Part shown: piece after piece, positions 23,739-32,429 of the stretch
How the letters are laid out: the number at the start of each line of letters is the position of its first letter
Numbering within the stretch: the stretch's first letter is position 1
NCBI GenBank assembly: GCA_016297915.1
Contig: JAEDFU010000007.1
Coordinates: 1-60,381 of the forward strand
Reading direction: 5' to 3'
Origin: Clostridia bacterium
Lineage (GTDB): Bacteria > Bacillota > Clostridia > Christensenellales > UBA1242
DNA: 60,381 nt
The notes under the pieces: generated by a model
Databases searched by the model: none
Seen by the model: only the letters and a program-made list of their open reading frames with translations
Told to the model about the DNA's origin: nothing
Position numbers and translations under genes: made by a program

Positions 23739-25007
23739 TTATATAACCTTGGCAATTTTGAATGTATCAGATACAACTGTCCAGTTGGTCGCATCAAAGT
23801 TATTAATTGTCCAATAACTAAGTCCGGCAAGACCATACTTGGTTACTAGGTCGAGTCTTGAGCCAATGCTTAGAGCGTCATCAAACCAAACAACATGACC
23901 CACGCCGTCTTTGGTGTAATTAAAGTATGGTGCTCTGCTTTTTGGGTCAAACATAACAGTCGCATTATTTTCAAATGCAAGCTCGTATGCTTGCTTGTTT
24001 GTAATTGTCCTAGCACTCGTTCCTGGAGTGTATGGCAGTGTCCAGTCATAAGCGTAATTAGGCATGCCCATAAGAATCTTGTTTGTAGGTATCTTGGTTG
24101 CTGCGTACGCAATTACTCTATCGACTTCTGAGTATGGACTTATCGCCTGTGGCTCACCATAAACATAGCCCCACTCATAAGTCATAATAATCACTCTGTC
24201 GGCAATCTCACCAATAGCTTTGTAATCGTGAGCTTGATACAAAGACCCCGGCTGATTGTCTCTATTTTTTGGGGCAACAGCTACAGATAGTGGTTTGTTG
24301 ATTTTGTTAAGTTCGACCTTGAGTGCTCTCAAAAAATTAGTATAATTATCTCTGTCCTCAGGGAGTAAATATTCAAAGTCTATGTCAACACCATAATAGT
24401 TTTTGTCATTAAGTATAGATATAATGGCAGAAATTAGATTTGATTGTGTTGTTGGATTTGTAAAGATTTCGTGAGCAATGTTTCCGTCAAATCCGCCTTC
24501 GCTACTAATATTTGTAACGACCATAATAGGTGCTACGCCACTTGCTCTTGCGCTATCAATTAGTCTTTCGTCCGATAGGGACGAGAGTGTTCCTTGAGCC
24601 GTTGCATTGTAACTGAATGGACTAAGATATGTAAGGAATGGGAGTGTGCTATTAAGCACGCTTTGCTGTATGGTTGGGATTGCATAGCCGTTGACCTCAA
24701 TGGTTTCTCGCATATCTGGGATATTTATAACATCGTCAATATTTATTCTGCTTGGATTTGTAATCTGTGGGTTAGCATTAATTAGGGTGTTTAGGGGTAT
24801 GCCATTGGCTCTTGCAATTGAATACAAACTATCTCCACTCTTGACGGTGTATGTAGTAATTCTCTCTAGTGGAATAAACAAATTCCTGCCGACGCTTAGG
24901 TTGTTTGGATTGCTAATATTATTGACTCTGGCCAATGCTTCGGCACTTGTGCCAAATTGAGTTGCGATATCATATAATGTGTCGCCTCTCTTTACAGTAT
25001 AAATCAT
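23739..25007 (-). CDS. LysM-GH18 spore cortex-lytic enzyme (SleL/YaaH-like)
   Basis: 422 aa. Two LysM peptidoglycan-binding domains (about 2-46 and 52-97, each with a YTVK-GD-L-IA pattern) precede a glycoside hydrolase family 18 domain (about 105-420). The catalytic motif is YGVDIDFEY (205-213) with E212 as the proton donor. This layout is that of SleL/YaaH, N-acetylglucosaminidases that digest spore cortex fragments during germination. There is no signal peptide, as in SleL, which is packaged into the spore by the mother cell. This is the best sign that the organism forms spores or descends from spore formers. It has its own terminator and an AAAAAGGAGTC ribosome site. Confidence 0.93.
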   Translation of the reverse strand: MIYTVKRGDTLYDIATQFGTSAEALARVNNISNPNNLSVGRNLFIPLERITTYTVKSGDSLYSIARANGIPLNTLINANPQITNPSRINIDDVINIPDMRETIEVNGYAIPTIQQSVLNSTLPFLTYLSPFSYNATAQGTLSSLSDERLIDSARASGVAPIMVVTNISSEGGFDGNIAHEIFTNPTTQSNLISAIISILNDKNYYGVDIDFEYLLPEDRDNYTNFLRALKVELNKINKPLSVAVAPKNRDNQPGSLYQAHDYKAIGEIADRVIIMTYEWGYVYGEPQAISPYSEVDRVIAYAATKIPTNKILMGMPNYAYDWTLPYTPGTSARTITNKQAYELAFENNATVMFDPKSRAPYFNYTKDGVGHVVWFDDALSIGSRLDLVTKYGLAGLSYWTINNFDATNWTVVSDTFKIAKVI

Positions 25008-25082
25008 AAAGACTCCTTTTTGTAGTTTAATCTTATAATATTTATTCCTCCAAAATTATATTTGTTAATTTTGTTGCGTTTC

Positions 25083-25117
25083 CAAAAAAAAGACACTGCA
25101 GTAAATGTAGTGTCTTT
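25083..25117 (-). terminator. Terminator of the fhs-trxB-galE-rdgB unit
   Basis: AAAGACACT (25089-25097) pairs with AGTGTCTTT (25109-25117) and runs into eight T on the minus strand. Confidence 0.85.
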
Positions 25118-25141
25118 GGGAATATAGGTAATTTTTTGCTA

Positions 25142-25762
25142 TTAGTATTCTTGATCGTCAATGCCTTTGTAATTAATACTATCCAAGTACTCCTTAATCT
25201 TGCTCATTGCTTGAGCTCTGTGAGATACACTGTCTTTTTCTTCCTCAGATGCTTGACCAAATGTTTTGCCTAGTTTGTTTGACCAAAATATACAGTCGTA
25301 GCCAAAACTCTCGTCGCCGATTTTTGATTTGGTTATGAGTCCGTATGTTTTGCCTTCCTCAATTCTAGTCTCGCCGTCAGGCATTATAAGAACTGCATAA
25401 CATTGCATGTATGCTGTTCTGTCTTGGATACCGAGCAGTTTTTCGAGTACTTTTTTGCGGTTGCCCTCGTCGCCTAGTCCGCTATATCTTGCACTATAGA
25501 CGCCGGGCTCGTAGTTAATAGCCTTGACGCATAGTCCGCTGTCGTCGGCAAGTACTGCACAATCTAGTTTGGTGTTGTTTTTGACAAAGTCATATACTGC
25601 TCTAGCCTTAATTAGAGCGTTTTCCTCAAATGTGAGTCCGTCCTCAACAATTTCCTTATCAAAGCCAATATCTTTTAGTGTCAAAAATTGATATAACTTA
25701 AAGATTCTCTTGATTTCCTGAACTTTGTGTTGATTGTTGGTTGCAAGAATTATTTTTCTCAT
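25142..25762 (-). CDS. rdgB: XTP/dITP diphosphatase (non-canonical purine NTP pyrophosphatase)
   Basis: 206 aa, normal length for RdgB/HAM1. It opens with IILATNNQHKVQEIKRIF (NTP-binding) and contains ADDSGLCVKA with catalytic and metal-binding aspartates, PGVYSARYSG and SHRAQAM near the end. It hydrolyses dITP and XTP to monophosphates, keeping deaminated purines out of DNA. It is last in the operon, 21 nt after galE, with a GAGGAG site, and is followed by a strong terminator. Confidence 0.96.
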   Translation of the reverse strand: MRKIILATNNQHKVQEIKRIFKLYQFLTLKDIGFDKEIVEDGLTFEENALIKARAVYDFVKNNTKLDCAVLADDSGLCVKAINYEPGVYSARYSGLGDEGNRKKVLEKLLGIQDRTAYMQCYAVLIMPDGETRIEEGKTYGLITKSKIGDESFGYDCIFWSNKLGKTFGQASEEEKDSVSHRAQAMSKIKEYLDSINYKGIDDQEY

Positions 25763-25783
25763 AAGTCTCCTCGTTTTGGTGAT

Positions 25784-26788
25784 TTACTTTTTGTGTTTGC
25801 TAAAGTTCCAAGAGTCTTTGCACATATCTTCAATGGTCTTTTCGCAAGCAAAACCAAGTTCTTCTCTTGCCTTGTCGGTTTTGGCAAAGTTTACAGGAAC
25901 ATCTCCTGGTCTGCGGTCGCCAAATTCAAACTTAACCAAATCGCCATTTACATTATTAAAAGTATTGACAAGCTCAAGTACAGATGTGCCCTTGCCTGTG
26001 CCAAGATTGTATATATGTAGTCCGCCGTTTTCGCTTGTCATGTGCTCAATTGCCTTGACATGTCCTCTTGCCAAGTCAACTACATGTATAAAGTCTCTTA
26101 TGCAAGTTCCGTCCTCAGTCTCGTAGTCATTGCCAAATATTTTTAGTTTTTCGGATTTGCCCTCTGCCACTCTTAGAATGTATGGCATAAGGTTATTAGG
26201 AATTCCATTTGGATCTTCGCCAATAAGTCCTGACGAATGCGCTCCAACTGGATTGAAGTATCTAAGAATTGTAAAGTCCCAAGAGTTATCCGAGGCATAC
26301 ATATCTTTGAGTATTTGCTCAATAAAGCACTTAGTCATTCCATAAGGATTGGTGGCTTTGTTGCAAGGTGCGCTCTCGTCAATTGGGTTGGATTTAGGAA
26401 ATCCATACACGCAAGCAGATGAGCTAAATACTAGCTTTTTTACTTCGCTTTCTCTCATGCATTTAAGAAGATTAAGCGTGCCGGTAAGGTTATTATCATA
26501 ATACTCAAGCGGTTTTTCGATGCTCTCTCCAACTGCTTTGAGCCCAGCAAAATGTATAACGCTATCAAAGTTGTTTTCGCCAAATACTTTTCGCAAATCC
26601 TCTTTGTTAAGTAGGTTTATTTGATAAAATTTTGGTCTAATTTTTGTAATTTTTTCGATTTTGTCTAGCACCTCAATTTTTGAGTTTACTAGGTTGTCAA
26701 CAATTACAACTTCGTGGCCTAGATTTAATAATTCAACTACTGTGTGCGAACCTATAAATCCTAGACCGCCTGTTACTAATATTTTCAT
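25784..26788 (-). CDS. galE: UDP-glucose 4-epimerase
   Basis: 334 aa, full length. The Rossmann motif GGLGFIGSH (7-15) binds NAD; SSSACVYG supplies the catalytic serine and NPYGMTK the Tyr-x3-Lys pair. The late GDRRPGDVP segment is also typical. It interconverts UDP-glucose and UDP-galactose for sugar use and cell-surface polysaccharide. Its start overlaps the stop of the upstream flavoprotein gene by four bases (ATGA), so the two are translationally coupled. Confidence 0.97.
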   Translation of the reverse strand: MKILVTGGLGFIGSHTVVELLNLGHEVVIVDNLVNSKIEVLDKIEKITKIRPKFYQINLLNKEDLRKVFGENNFDSVIHFAGLKAVGESIEKPLEYYDNNLTGTLNLLKCMRESEVKKLVFSSSACVYGFPKSNPIDESAPCNKATNPYGMTKCFIEQILKDMYASDNSWDFTILRYFNPVGAHSSGLIGEDPNGIPNNLMPYILRVAEGKSEKLKIFGNDYETEDGTCIRDFIHVVDLARGHVKAIEHMTSENGGLHIYNLGTGKGTSVLELVNTFNNVNGDLVKFEFGDRRPGDVPVNFAKTDKAREELGFACEKTIEDMCKDSWNFSKHKK

Positions 26789-27729
26789 TTTTTATTCTCC
26801 TCTAACTTGATATTTTTTACATAACTTAGGGCTGTGATTGCTGCAATTGCTCCGTCTGATGTGGCTGTAACAATTTGTCTAAGTGGGGTGTTGCGTATGT
26901 CTCCAACACAGTATACTCCAGGCATGTTTGTTTCCATTTTTTCGTTTGTCACAATATAGCCACTGGCGTCTCTTACGATTTTTTCGTCAATTATATCTGT
27001 ATTAGCACCTCTGCCAATTGCAACAAATATTCCGTCGACATCAAGAGTTCTTGTTTGGTCTGTTGGAATATGGGTTATTTCAAATTGCGTGACCACTTCT
27101 CCTACAATTGCTTTTGGCTTGTACTCCAAGCAGAGTTCAATCTTGCCAGTGTTTACAATAGAATACAATTCTTCGACTAATTTGCTGTCCCCTCTAAACT
27201 CCATTCGCCTGTGGATAAGATAGACTTTTTGGGCTTTTTCGGATAGATAAATTGCATCTTCGATAGCGGAATTTCCGCCACCAACAACTGCTACTGTTTT
27301 GCCTTCAAACTTATCCCTATCATTAAGGGAACTATAGCTAAGACCGTGTCCCAAGTATTTATTTTCGTTGTCAACACCAAGGCGTCTTACTTGTGTGCCA
27401 ATTCCAATAATTACAGCATAAGCCTTGTAACAATTGTTGTGAGTGTGGACTTTTTTGATAGTTGACTCAAGCTCGGTCTTGACGACTTCCTCATAAGCAA
27501 TTTCAATTCCGGTGCTAACTAGGTGTTCGTGCATTTTTTGAGCTAGTTCTCTGCCACTGATTTTTTCAAATCCAAGATAGTTCGAAACGCTGCTTGTAGT
27601 AGTGATTTGTCCGCCAAAAGCCTCTTTTTCAATAAGTAAGGTTTTTTGTTTTGTTTGCATGGCGTATATTCCTGCACTCATACTAGCAGGGCCTCCGCCA
27701 AGGATTATCAAATCGTAAATGTCTTCCAT
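26785..27729 (-). CDS. Thioredoxin-reductase-like flavoprotein lacking the CxxC redox pair
   Basis: 314 aa, the usual TrxB length. The FAD motif GGGPAS is at 11-16, GGQITTTSSV at 39-48, the NADPH motif VVGGGNSA at 148-155, NADPH-specific HRRMEFR near 184, and the C-terminal LRQIVTATSDGAIAA. In real thioredoxin reductases the segment before the NADPH domain is SYCATCDG; here it is SYSSLNDR (131-138), so both redox cysteines are absent. It should still bind FAD and NADPH but cannot reduce thioredoxin in the normal way. It may act like a ferredoxin/flavodoxin reductase or another oxidoreductase. It lies 9 nt after fhs and overlaps galE. Confidence 0.85.
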   Translation of the reverse strand: MEDIYDLIILGGGPASMSAGIYAMQTKQKTLLIEKEAFGGQITTTSSVSNYLGFEKISGRELAQKMHEHLVSTGIEIAYEEVVKTELESTIKKVHTHNNCYKAYAVIIGIGTQVRRLGVDNENKYLGHGLSYSSLNDRDKFEGKTVAVVGGGNSAIEDAIYLSEKAQKVYLIHRRMEFRGDSKLVEELYSIVNTGKIELCLEYKPKAIVGEVVTQFEITHIPTDQTRTLDVDGIFVAIGRGANTDIIDEKIVRDASGYIVTNEKMETNMPGVYCVGDIRNTPLRQIVTATSDGAIAAITALSYVKNIKLEENKK

Positions 27730-27738
27730 TGCAAACCT

Positions 27739-29391
27739 CTAAAATAATCCGCTAATCTTGCCAGAATTAGTAATTTTCATATTTACTCCAGCAGGGGTTT
27801 TGCTAAGTCCCGGCATAAGCATCATATCTCCAGCAAGTGCCACCAAAAATTCAGCACCCCCTCGGATTTCAATATCTCTAATAGTTACATCAAAGTCCTT
27901 TGGTGCTCCGAGTAATTTTGGGTTATCCGATAGCGAATATTGGGTCTTTGCAATAATAATTGGGAGATGCTCTAGTTTTAGTTTGTTAATAACCTCAAGA
28001 CTCTTTTGTGCTTTTTCGGTGAATACTGCTTTGTTTGCACCATAGATTCGTTTGCAAATATCATTAATCTTGGTCTCAACGCTATCCTCAGTTTTGTAAC
28101 TAAATTCAAAACTACTGTTGTCGGTGTCACAAAGTGCCATAACCTTTTTTGCCAAGTCTTGTGCACCTACGCCACCAAGAGCCCATGCGTCGTTTATTGC
28201 ATATTCGCATCCAATCTTGTCTAGAGTGTTTAGCACAAAGTTCACCTCGTTTGCACTATCCGATGTGTATTCGTTAAGGGTTACTACTAGAGGTAGTTTG
28301 TATACATTTTGGATAATGTCAATATGTCTTAGCAAATTTCCGATGCCAAGTTTGAGCGCATCCATGTTCTCGGTTTTGAGATCTTGTTTGTTTGCACCAC
28401 CATGGAGTTTGAGTGCTTGTATGGTGGCAACAAGTACTACACAATTAGGCTTAAGTCCTGCTACTCTGCACTTAAGGTCAAGGAACTTTTCTGCTCCCAA
28501 ATCTGCACCAAAACCAGCCTCAGTAATAGTGTATTTGGATAGTGTCATGCTAAGTTTGGTTGCATTAATACTATTGCATCCATGTGCGATATTAGCAAAT
28601 GGTCCAAGGTGAACAATCGCAGGAGTCCCCTCTAGGGTTTGTACTAGGTTTGGTTGCATTGCGTCTTTTAGCAAAATTGCCATTGCGTCGGCTATATGCA
28701 AGTCCTTGGCGTAGACAGGTTTGCCCCTGGTGTTAAGTGCTACAATAATGTTTCCTAGTCTGCGTTTGAGGTCGTTTATGTCTTTGGCTAGACACATTAT
28801 AGCCATAATCTCGCTTGCAGCGGTGATTGTAAATTCGTCCTGTCTTGGTTTTTCTATTTTTGTTTGCGAAACAGTCACACTTCGGAGAGCTCTGTCATTT
28901 AGGTCAAGACATCTATGGAATAGTATATTGTTAGGATCAATATTGAGTTCATTTCCCTGATAAATATGATTGTCTATCATGGCACAGAGTAAGTTATTTG
29001 CACTAGTAATTGCGTGGAAATCCCCGTTGAAATGTAGGTTGATGTCCGCCATTGGAATTACTTGACTTTTGCCACCTCCAGTAGCTCCACCTTTAACTCC
29101 AAAGACTGGCCCAAGCGAAGGCTCTCTTAGAGCCAAGCAAACGCTCTCACCAAGTCCATGTAGAGCATCTGCAATGCCTATAGAAACAGTGGTTTTGCCA
29201 ATCCCTGCACTAGTTGGATTAATGGCTGTTACAAGAACTAATTTTGCATCTGGTCTTGGATTAATCTTTTTGTTAATCTTGGCTTTTAGGTTGCCAAATT
29301 GTATAAGTTCTCTAGATTTAAGCCCCAAAGTTTTGGCTACATCTCTAATCTTTTTTGGTTTTACGCTCTCTGCAATTTCAATGTCTGTCAT
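27739..29391 (-). CDS. fhs: Formate-tetrahydrofolate ligase
   Basis: 550 aa, full length. The ATP-binding loop PTSAGIGKTT is at 59-68, and the family segments REPSLGPVFGVKGGATGGG and HFNGDFHAI follow in order. The enzyme makes 10-formyl-THF from formate, THF and ATP. It feeds purine and fMet synthesis, or the methyl branch of the Wood-Ljungdahl pathway in acetogens; nothing else here points to acetogenesis. ATG behind ACAAAGGAG. It is the head of a run of four metabolic genes and is 38 nt downstream of the surface-type protein gene, with no terminator between. Confidence 0.98.
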   Translation of the reverse strand: MTDIEIAESVKPKKIRDVAKTLGLKSRELIQFGNLKAKINKKINPRPDAKLVLVTAINPTSAGIGKTTVSIGIADALHGLGESVCLALREPSLGPVFGVKGGATGGGKSQVIPMADINLHFNGDFHAITSANNLLCAMIDNHIYQGNELNIDPNNILFHRCLDLNDRALRSVTVSQTKIEKPRQDEFTITAASEIMAIMCLAKDINDLKRRLGNIIVALNTRGKPVYAKDLHIADAMAILLKDAMQPNLVQTLEGTPAIVHLGPFANIAHGCNSINATKLSMTLSKYTITEAGFGADLGAEKFLDLKCRVAGLKPNCVVLVATIQALKLHGGANKQDLKTENMDALKLGIGNLLRHIDIIQNVYKLPLVVTLNEYTSDSANEVNFVLNTLDKIGCEYAINDAWALGGVGAQDLAKKVMALCDTDNSSFEFSYKTEDSVETKINDICKRIYGANKAVFTEKAQKSLEVINKLKLEHLPIIIAKTQYSLSDNPKLLGAPKDFDVTIRDIEIRGGAEFLVALAGDMMLMPGLSKTPAGVNMKITNSGKISGLF

Positions 29392-29429
29392 AATTTCTCC
29401 TTTGTAATAAATTAATTTTTTTGTGATTT

Positions 29430-30377
29430 TTAGAATATGTCGTCCTCACCATAAATGGTAGCGAAACCTTCTCTAAAGTATCTACGGCTATTTTCGACAG
29501 TAAGTGGTTTTTCTGTACCTATATCGCTATAGACAACAACAGGAGATCTTCCAGTTGTGTCTCCAAGATATGGCGTTCCAAGGTCTGCTTCGGTGTAAGG
29601 CAAAAACGCTTGAAATCCATGGAATATAATAGTAAAAGTTATCTCACAATCAGCGTGAATGTTAGTAAGTCCTTGTCCAGATAGGGTTAGAACTGCATCA
29701 TCCAAAAATCCAACCGATTCGTTTTGCTCAGTTCCGCCAACAACCATGAGTTCATATTTGCCGGCATCTGCAAAATCTACATCGTCTTTGACATAATAGA
29801 AAAAGTGATCTTCTTCGTTTGGGGTTTCGCCCTCGCCGTAATTTTTGTAATTATAATCGCTATCAAGAACCCACTTACCTTGGTTTCTTGGATCGGCATT
29901 TTGCAAAGCCCTGTACTTAACTTGTGCCCAAATGTTATTGTAAACATCTTGTGCAACTTGCGAAAAGTTACCCTCAGGGTCTCTGACTGTGACCATTATT
30001 CTTGCTCTAAGTATTGCTCCAGTCATGTAGTATGTGGTGGTTTCGTTATTGTCAACACGCTCAAATTTAGCACCTTGTACAACCGCTCTTGCACCCAAGT
30101 GCAAGTTCATCCCTGGATACAAATAATCCCAGTCAGGTGGAGTGGTGAGTGTAAGTTGTCCTGCTTTGCTGGTCTCCTTAACTCCTGAAGAATCGGAAAA
30201 ATAAAGGTAGACTGGACCACCCATGTAAAGTACCTCGTTAGACCATGTCGAACCATTAAACCATGCAAGAGTTGCAACGGTTGTAACACAAGTTATAATG
30301 AATACTGCTACATAACAAGCAAGGATTATAAAAAACTTTTTCTTGCTTTTTGAAATCTTTTTTCCCTTTTTCTTCAT
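29430..30377 (-). CDS. Membrane-anchored extracellular protein, TasA/SipW-substrate-like N-terminus
   Basis: 315 aa. A lysine-rich start (MKKKGKKISKSKKK) is followed by a single hydrophobic segment (about 15-38) ending in ATLAWFNGS, which resembles the N-terminal region of TasA/camelysin-type proteins whose signal is cut by SipW. The rest is beta-rich and acidic (GGTEQNES, GEGETPNEEDHF) and looks extracellular. No cell-wall sorting motif is present. It may be a surface or matrix protein; the family call is tentative. Its ATG has no ribosome binding site and sits 8 nt after a good -10 box, so its mRNA may be leaderless. Confidence 0.65.
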   Translation of the reverse strand: MKKKGKKISKSKKKFFIILACYVAVFIITCVTTVATLAWFNGSTWSNEVLYMGGPVYLYFSDSSGVKETSKAGQLTLTTPPDWDYLYPGMNLHLGARAVVQGAKFERVDNNETTTYYMTGAILRARIMVTVRDPEGNFSQVAQDVYNNIWAQVKYRALQNADPRNQGKWVLDSDYNYKNYGEGETPNEEDHFFYYVKDDVDFADAGKYELMVVGGTEQNESVGFLDDAVLTLSGQGLTNIHADCEITFTIIFHGFQAFLPYTEADLGTPYLGDTTGRSPVVVYSDIGTEKPLTVENSRRYFREGFATIYGEDDIF

Positions 30378-30385
30378 ATATTTAT

Positions 30386-30414
30386 ATAATATACATTTTA
30401 AAAACTCAAGTCAA
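30386..30414 (-). promoter_or_regulatory. Promoter giving a near-leaderless transcript
   Basis: On the minus strand TTGACT (30409-30414), a 17-nt spacer and TATTAT (30386-30391). Only eight bases separate the -10 box from the ATG at 30377, so transcription should start at or within two bases of the start codon. Confidence 0.65.
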
Positions 30415-30494
30415 ATAGTATTTGCCGAAATTCAAAATTTAGTTGGGGGTGGCGGAAATGTATTTTGTCGAATAATCAGTTATGTCATAAATAC

Positions 30495-30523
30495 TTTACA
30501 TTTTTCATAAAGTCTGATATACT
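30495..30523 (+). promoter_or_regulatory. Sigma-A promoter of the CNNM/CorC-type gene
   Basis: TTTACA (30495-30500), a 17-nt spacer and TATACT (30518-30523). Confidence 0.7.
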
Positions 30524-30591
30524 ATTATCATTCAAGTCCAAAACGAAGAGTTTTGAGACAGTTTTTAAATTAAAGGAGATAATAAAATAAA

Positions 30592-32040
30592 ATGGAACCA
30601 GTGCCGACGGGACAGTTGTGTGCAATAACAATTGGTGGAGTAAATATTTGGCTATACATTTTCGCATTACTTTTGCTAGGATGTTCAGCTTACTTTTCTG
30701 CCAGTGAGTTGGCGTTCACAACTGTTAATCAAATTAGACTAAAAAATTTGGCAGACAACAAAGTTAGAGGAGCAAGAAAAGCAATATACATTGTTGAACA
30801 CTACAACAAAACCTTGTCAACAATTCTGATTGGAAACAACTTAATTAATATCGGAACGACAACAATTTGTGCGTATATATTTAGTACTCTTATCAAAAGT
30901 CCTACACTTGCCAATGTCTTAAACACAGTCATCATGACTCTAATCATTCTTACATTTGGAGAGATTTTGCCTAAGACAATTGCTAAGGCCGACCCTCAAA
31001 AGTTTGCTCTTAGAACAAGTGGAATTATGTATATTTTGCTCAAGGTCTTGACTCCAATTTCTTGGATATTTATCAAGATGCAATCGGTCGCAACCAAAAA
31101 GTCAAAAAATCAAATCGACGACGAGCCTACTGTTACAGAAGGTGAACTTGAGAGCATTATTGACACAATGGAAGAGGAGGGTGTAATCGACCACGACAAT
31201 GCAGATATAATGCAAGGTGTCTTGGATTTGCAAAGTCGTACAGCGTACGACATTATGACACCAAGAGTAGATGTTTCTGCCATAAACTACACAGATAGTG
31301 TCAAAAACATACAAGATGTGTTTATGCAAACTATGTATTCTAGATTGCCTGTTTATGACGAAACAATCGACAAAATCATAGGTGTGCTTAATCAAAAGGA
31401 CTTTTTCAAAGCAATGCTTTCGGGTGAGAAAATCTATATCAAAAAGATTATGTCCGAGCCGCTATTTATTAATGAAAATATGAAAGTTGACGATGTTATT
31501 CGAAAGATGCAAGCAAACAAAAAACACATGGCTGTAGTGCTTGACGAACATGGTGGTACAAGCGGTATTGTTTGTATGGAAGATGCTATTGAGGAAATGG
31601 TTGGCGAAATATATGACGAACATGATGACGAGGTCAAAGAGTTAGTCGACAAGAAAAACGACAATGAGTATATTGTTGACCCAGACATGGAACTTAAGGA
31701 TTTGTTTGAGATGCTTGAGATAGAACATCTGCCTGAGACAACTTATACATCGGTTGGAGGATTCTTATTCGACTTGTCTGAGGAATTGCCAGTTCAGGGC
31801 AAAGTTATCAAGTACTCTACAATTGACGAAAGAGTGGTTGACGGACTATATGTCTCTGTGCCTGTTGAAATTCACTTTACACTTACTAAGGTTGAGGATA
31901 ATCGTATCAAAGAAATTTTTGTTAAGGTTGTAGATGTTGATGCAAGTGCTGACAAAAAAGATGAAACTCACGAATCGTTAATCGAAAAACACAAAAAGAA
32001 AAGACAAAAGAAAGCCGAATCAAAAAATTCGGATAATTAA
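30592..32040 (+). CDS. CNNM/CorC-family (hemolysin-type) membrane protein
   Basis: 482 aa. A DUF21/CNNM transmembrane domain (about 15-190, with SASELAFTTVNQIRLK and FGEILPKTIAKADP) is followed by two CBS domains (about 215-340, including DIMTPRVDV and VLDEHGGTSGIV). A CorC_HlyC C-terminal domain (about 355-445, with VGGFLFDLSEELP) and a lysine-rich tail complete it. Such proteins are linked to Mg2+ or Na+ efflux, with CBS domains sensing nucleotides. The AAAGGAG site is 13 nt from the ATG, which is unusually far, but an in-frame stop just upstream excludes an earlier start. It is monocistronic. Confidence 0.93.
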   Translation: MEPVPTGQLCAITIGGVNIWLYIFALLLLGCSAYFSASELAFTTVNQIRLKNLADNKVRGARKAIYIVEHYNKTLSTILIGNNLINIGTTTICAYIFSTLIKSPTLANVLNTVIMTLIILTFGEILPKTIAKADPQKFALRTSGIMYILLKVLTPISWIFIKMQSVATKKSKNQIDDEPTVTEGELESIIDTMEEEGVIDHDNADIMQGVLDLQSRTAYDIMTPRVDVSAINYTDSVKNIQDVFMQTMYSRLPVYDETIDKIIGVLNQKDFFKAMLSGEKIYIKKIMSEPLFINENMKVDDVIRKMQANKKHMAVVLDEHGGTSGIVCMEDAIEEMVGEIYDEHDDEVKELVDKKNDNEYIVDPDMELKDLFEMLEIEHLPETTYTSVGGFLFDLSEELPVQGKVIKYSTIDERVVDGLYVSVPVEIHFTLTKVEDNRIKEIFVKVVDVDASADKKDETHESLIEKHKKKRQKKAESKNSDN

Positions 32041-32048
32041 TCGAAAGA

Positions 32049-32103
32049 CACTGTTTGAATATTGCAAAGCAATCATTTGCAAAAATCAAATGGTGTTTTT
32101 TTT
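32049..32103 (+). terminator. Terminator of the CNNM/CorC-type gene
   Basis: CACTGTTTGA (32049-32058) pairs with TCAAATGGTG (32086-32095), two G-T pairs, with an inner hairpin, then a T run. Confidence 0.7.
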
Positions 32104-32429
32104 GTTAATCACTACTTGTTAGGGGACTTAGCCAAAAAAGTTTGTGATGCTCATGATTTTCTTTGTAGAATCTTCAAAGTACTGGGTGCTTGGATTTTTC
32201 AAAAAAAAATATATTTTTTTTACAAAAGTACTTTTCAAACTAATTAAGTTGTGGTAGAATACTTTGTAATTTTTTAAGACTTGAGATAAGACAATTTTTT
32301 GGGTTGTTTTATTTTTTAAGGGTTTTAGGTGAAAATTGGATAAAACTAATGGAAAATACGCAAGCAAAATGTATTGAAAATATTTACTTAGCAAGCGTTC
32401 TATTAGTCAAAAGTAATTAGGAGAAAAAT
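32104..32429. other. Intergenic region upstream of typA
   Basis: AT-rich and non-coding. A possible promoter is TTTCAA (32233-32238), 16 nt, TAGAAT (32255-32260), leaving a leader of about 160 nt. No riboswitch fold is evident. Confidence 0.4.

Noticed and set aside
27700..29430. THF riboswitch upstream of fhs
   Set aside because: Only 38 nt separate fhs from the preceding gene, which is too short for the aptamer, and no matching fold was seen.
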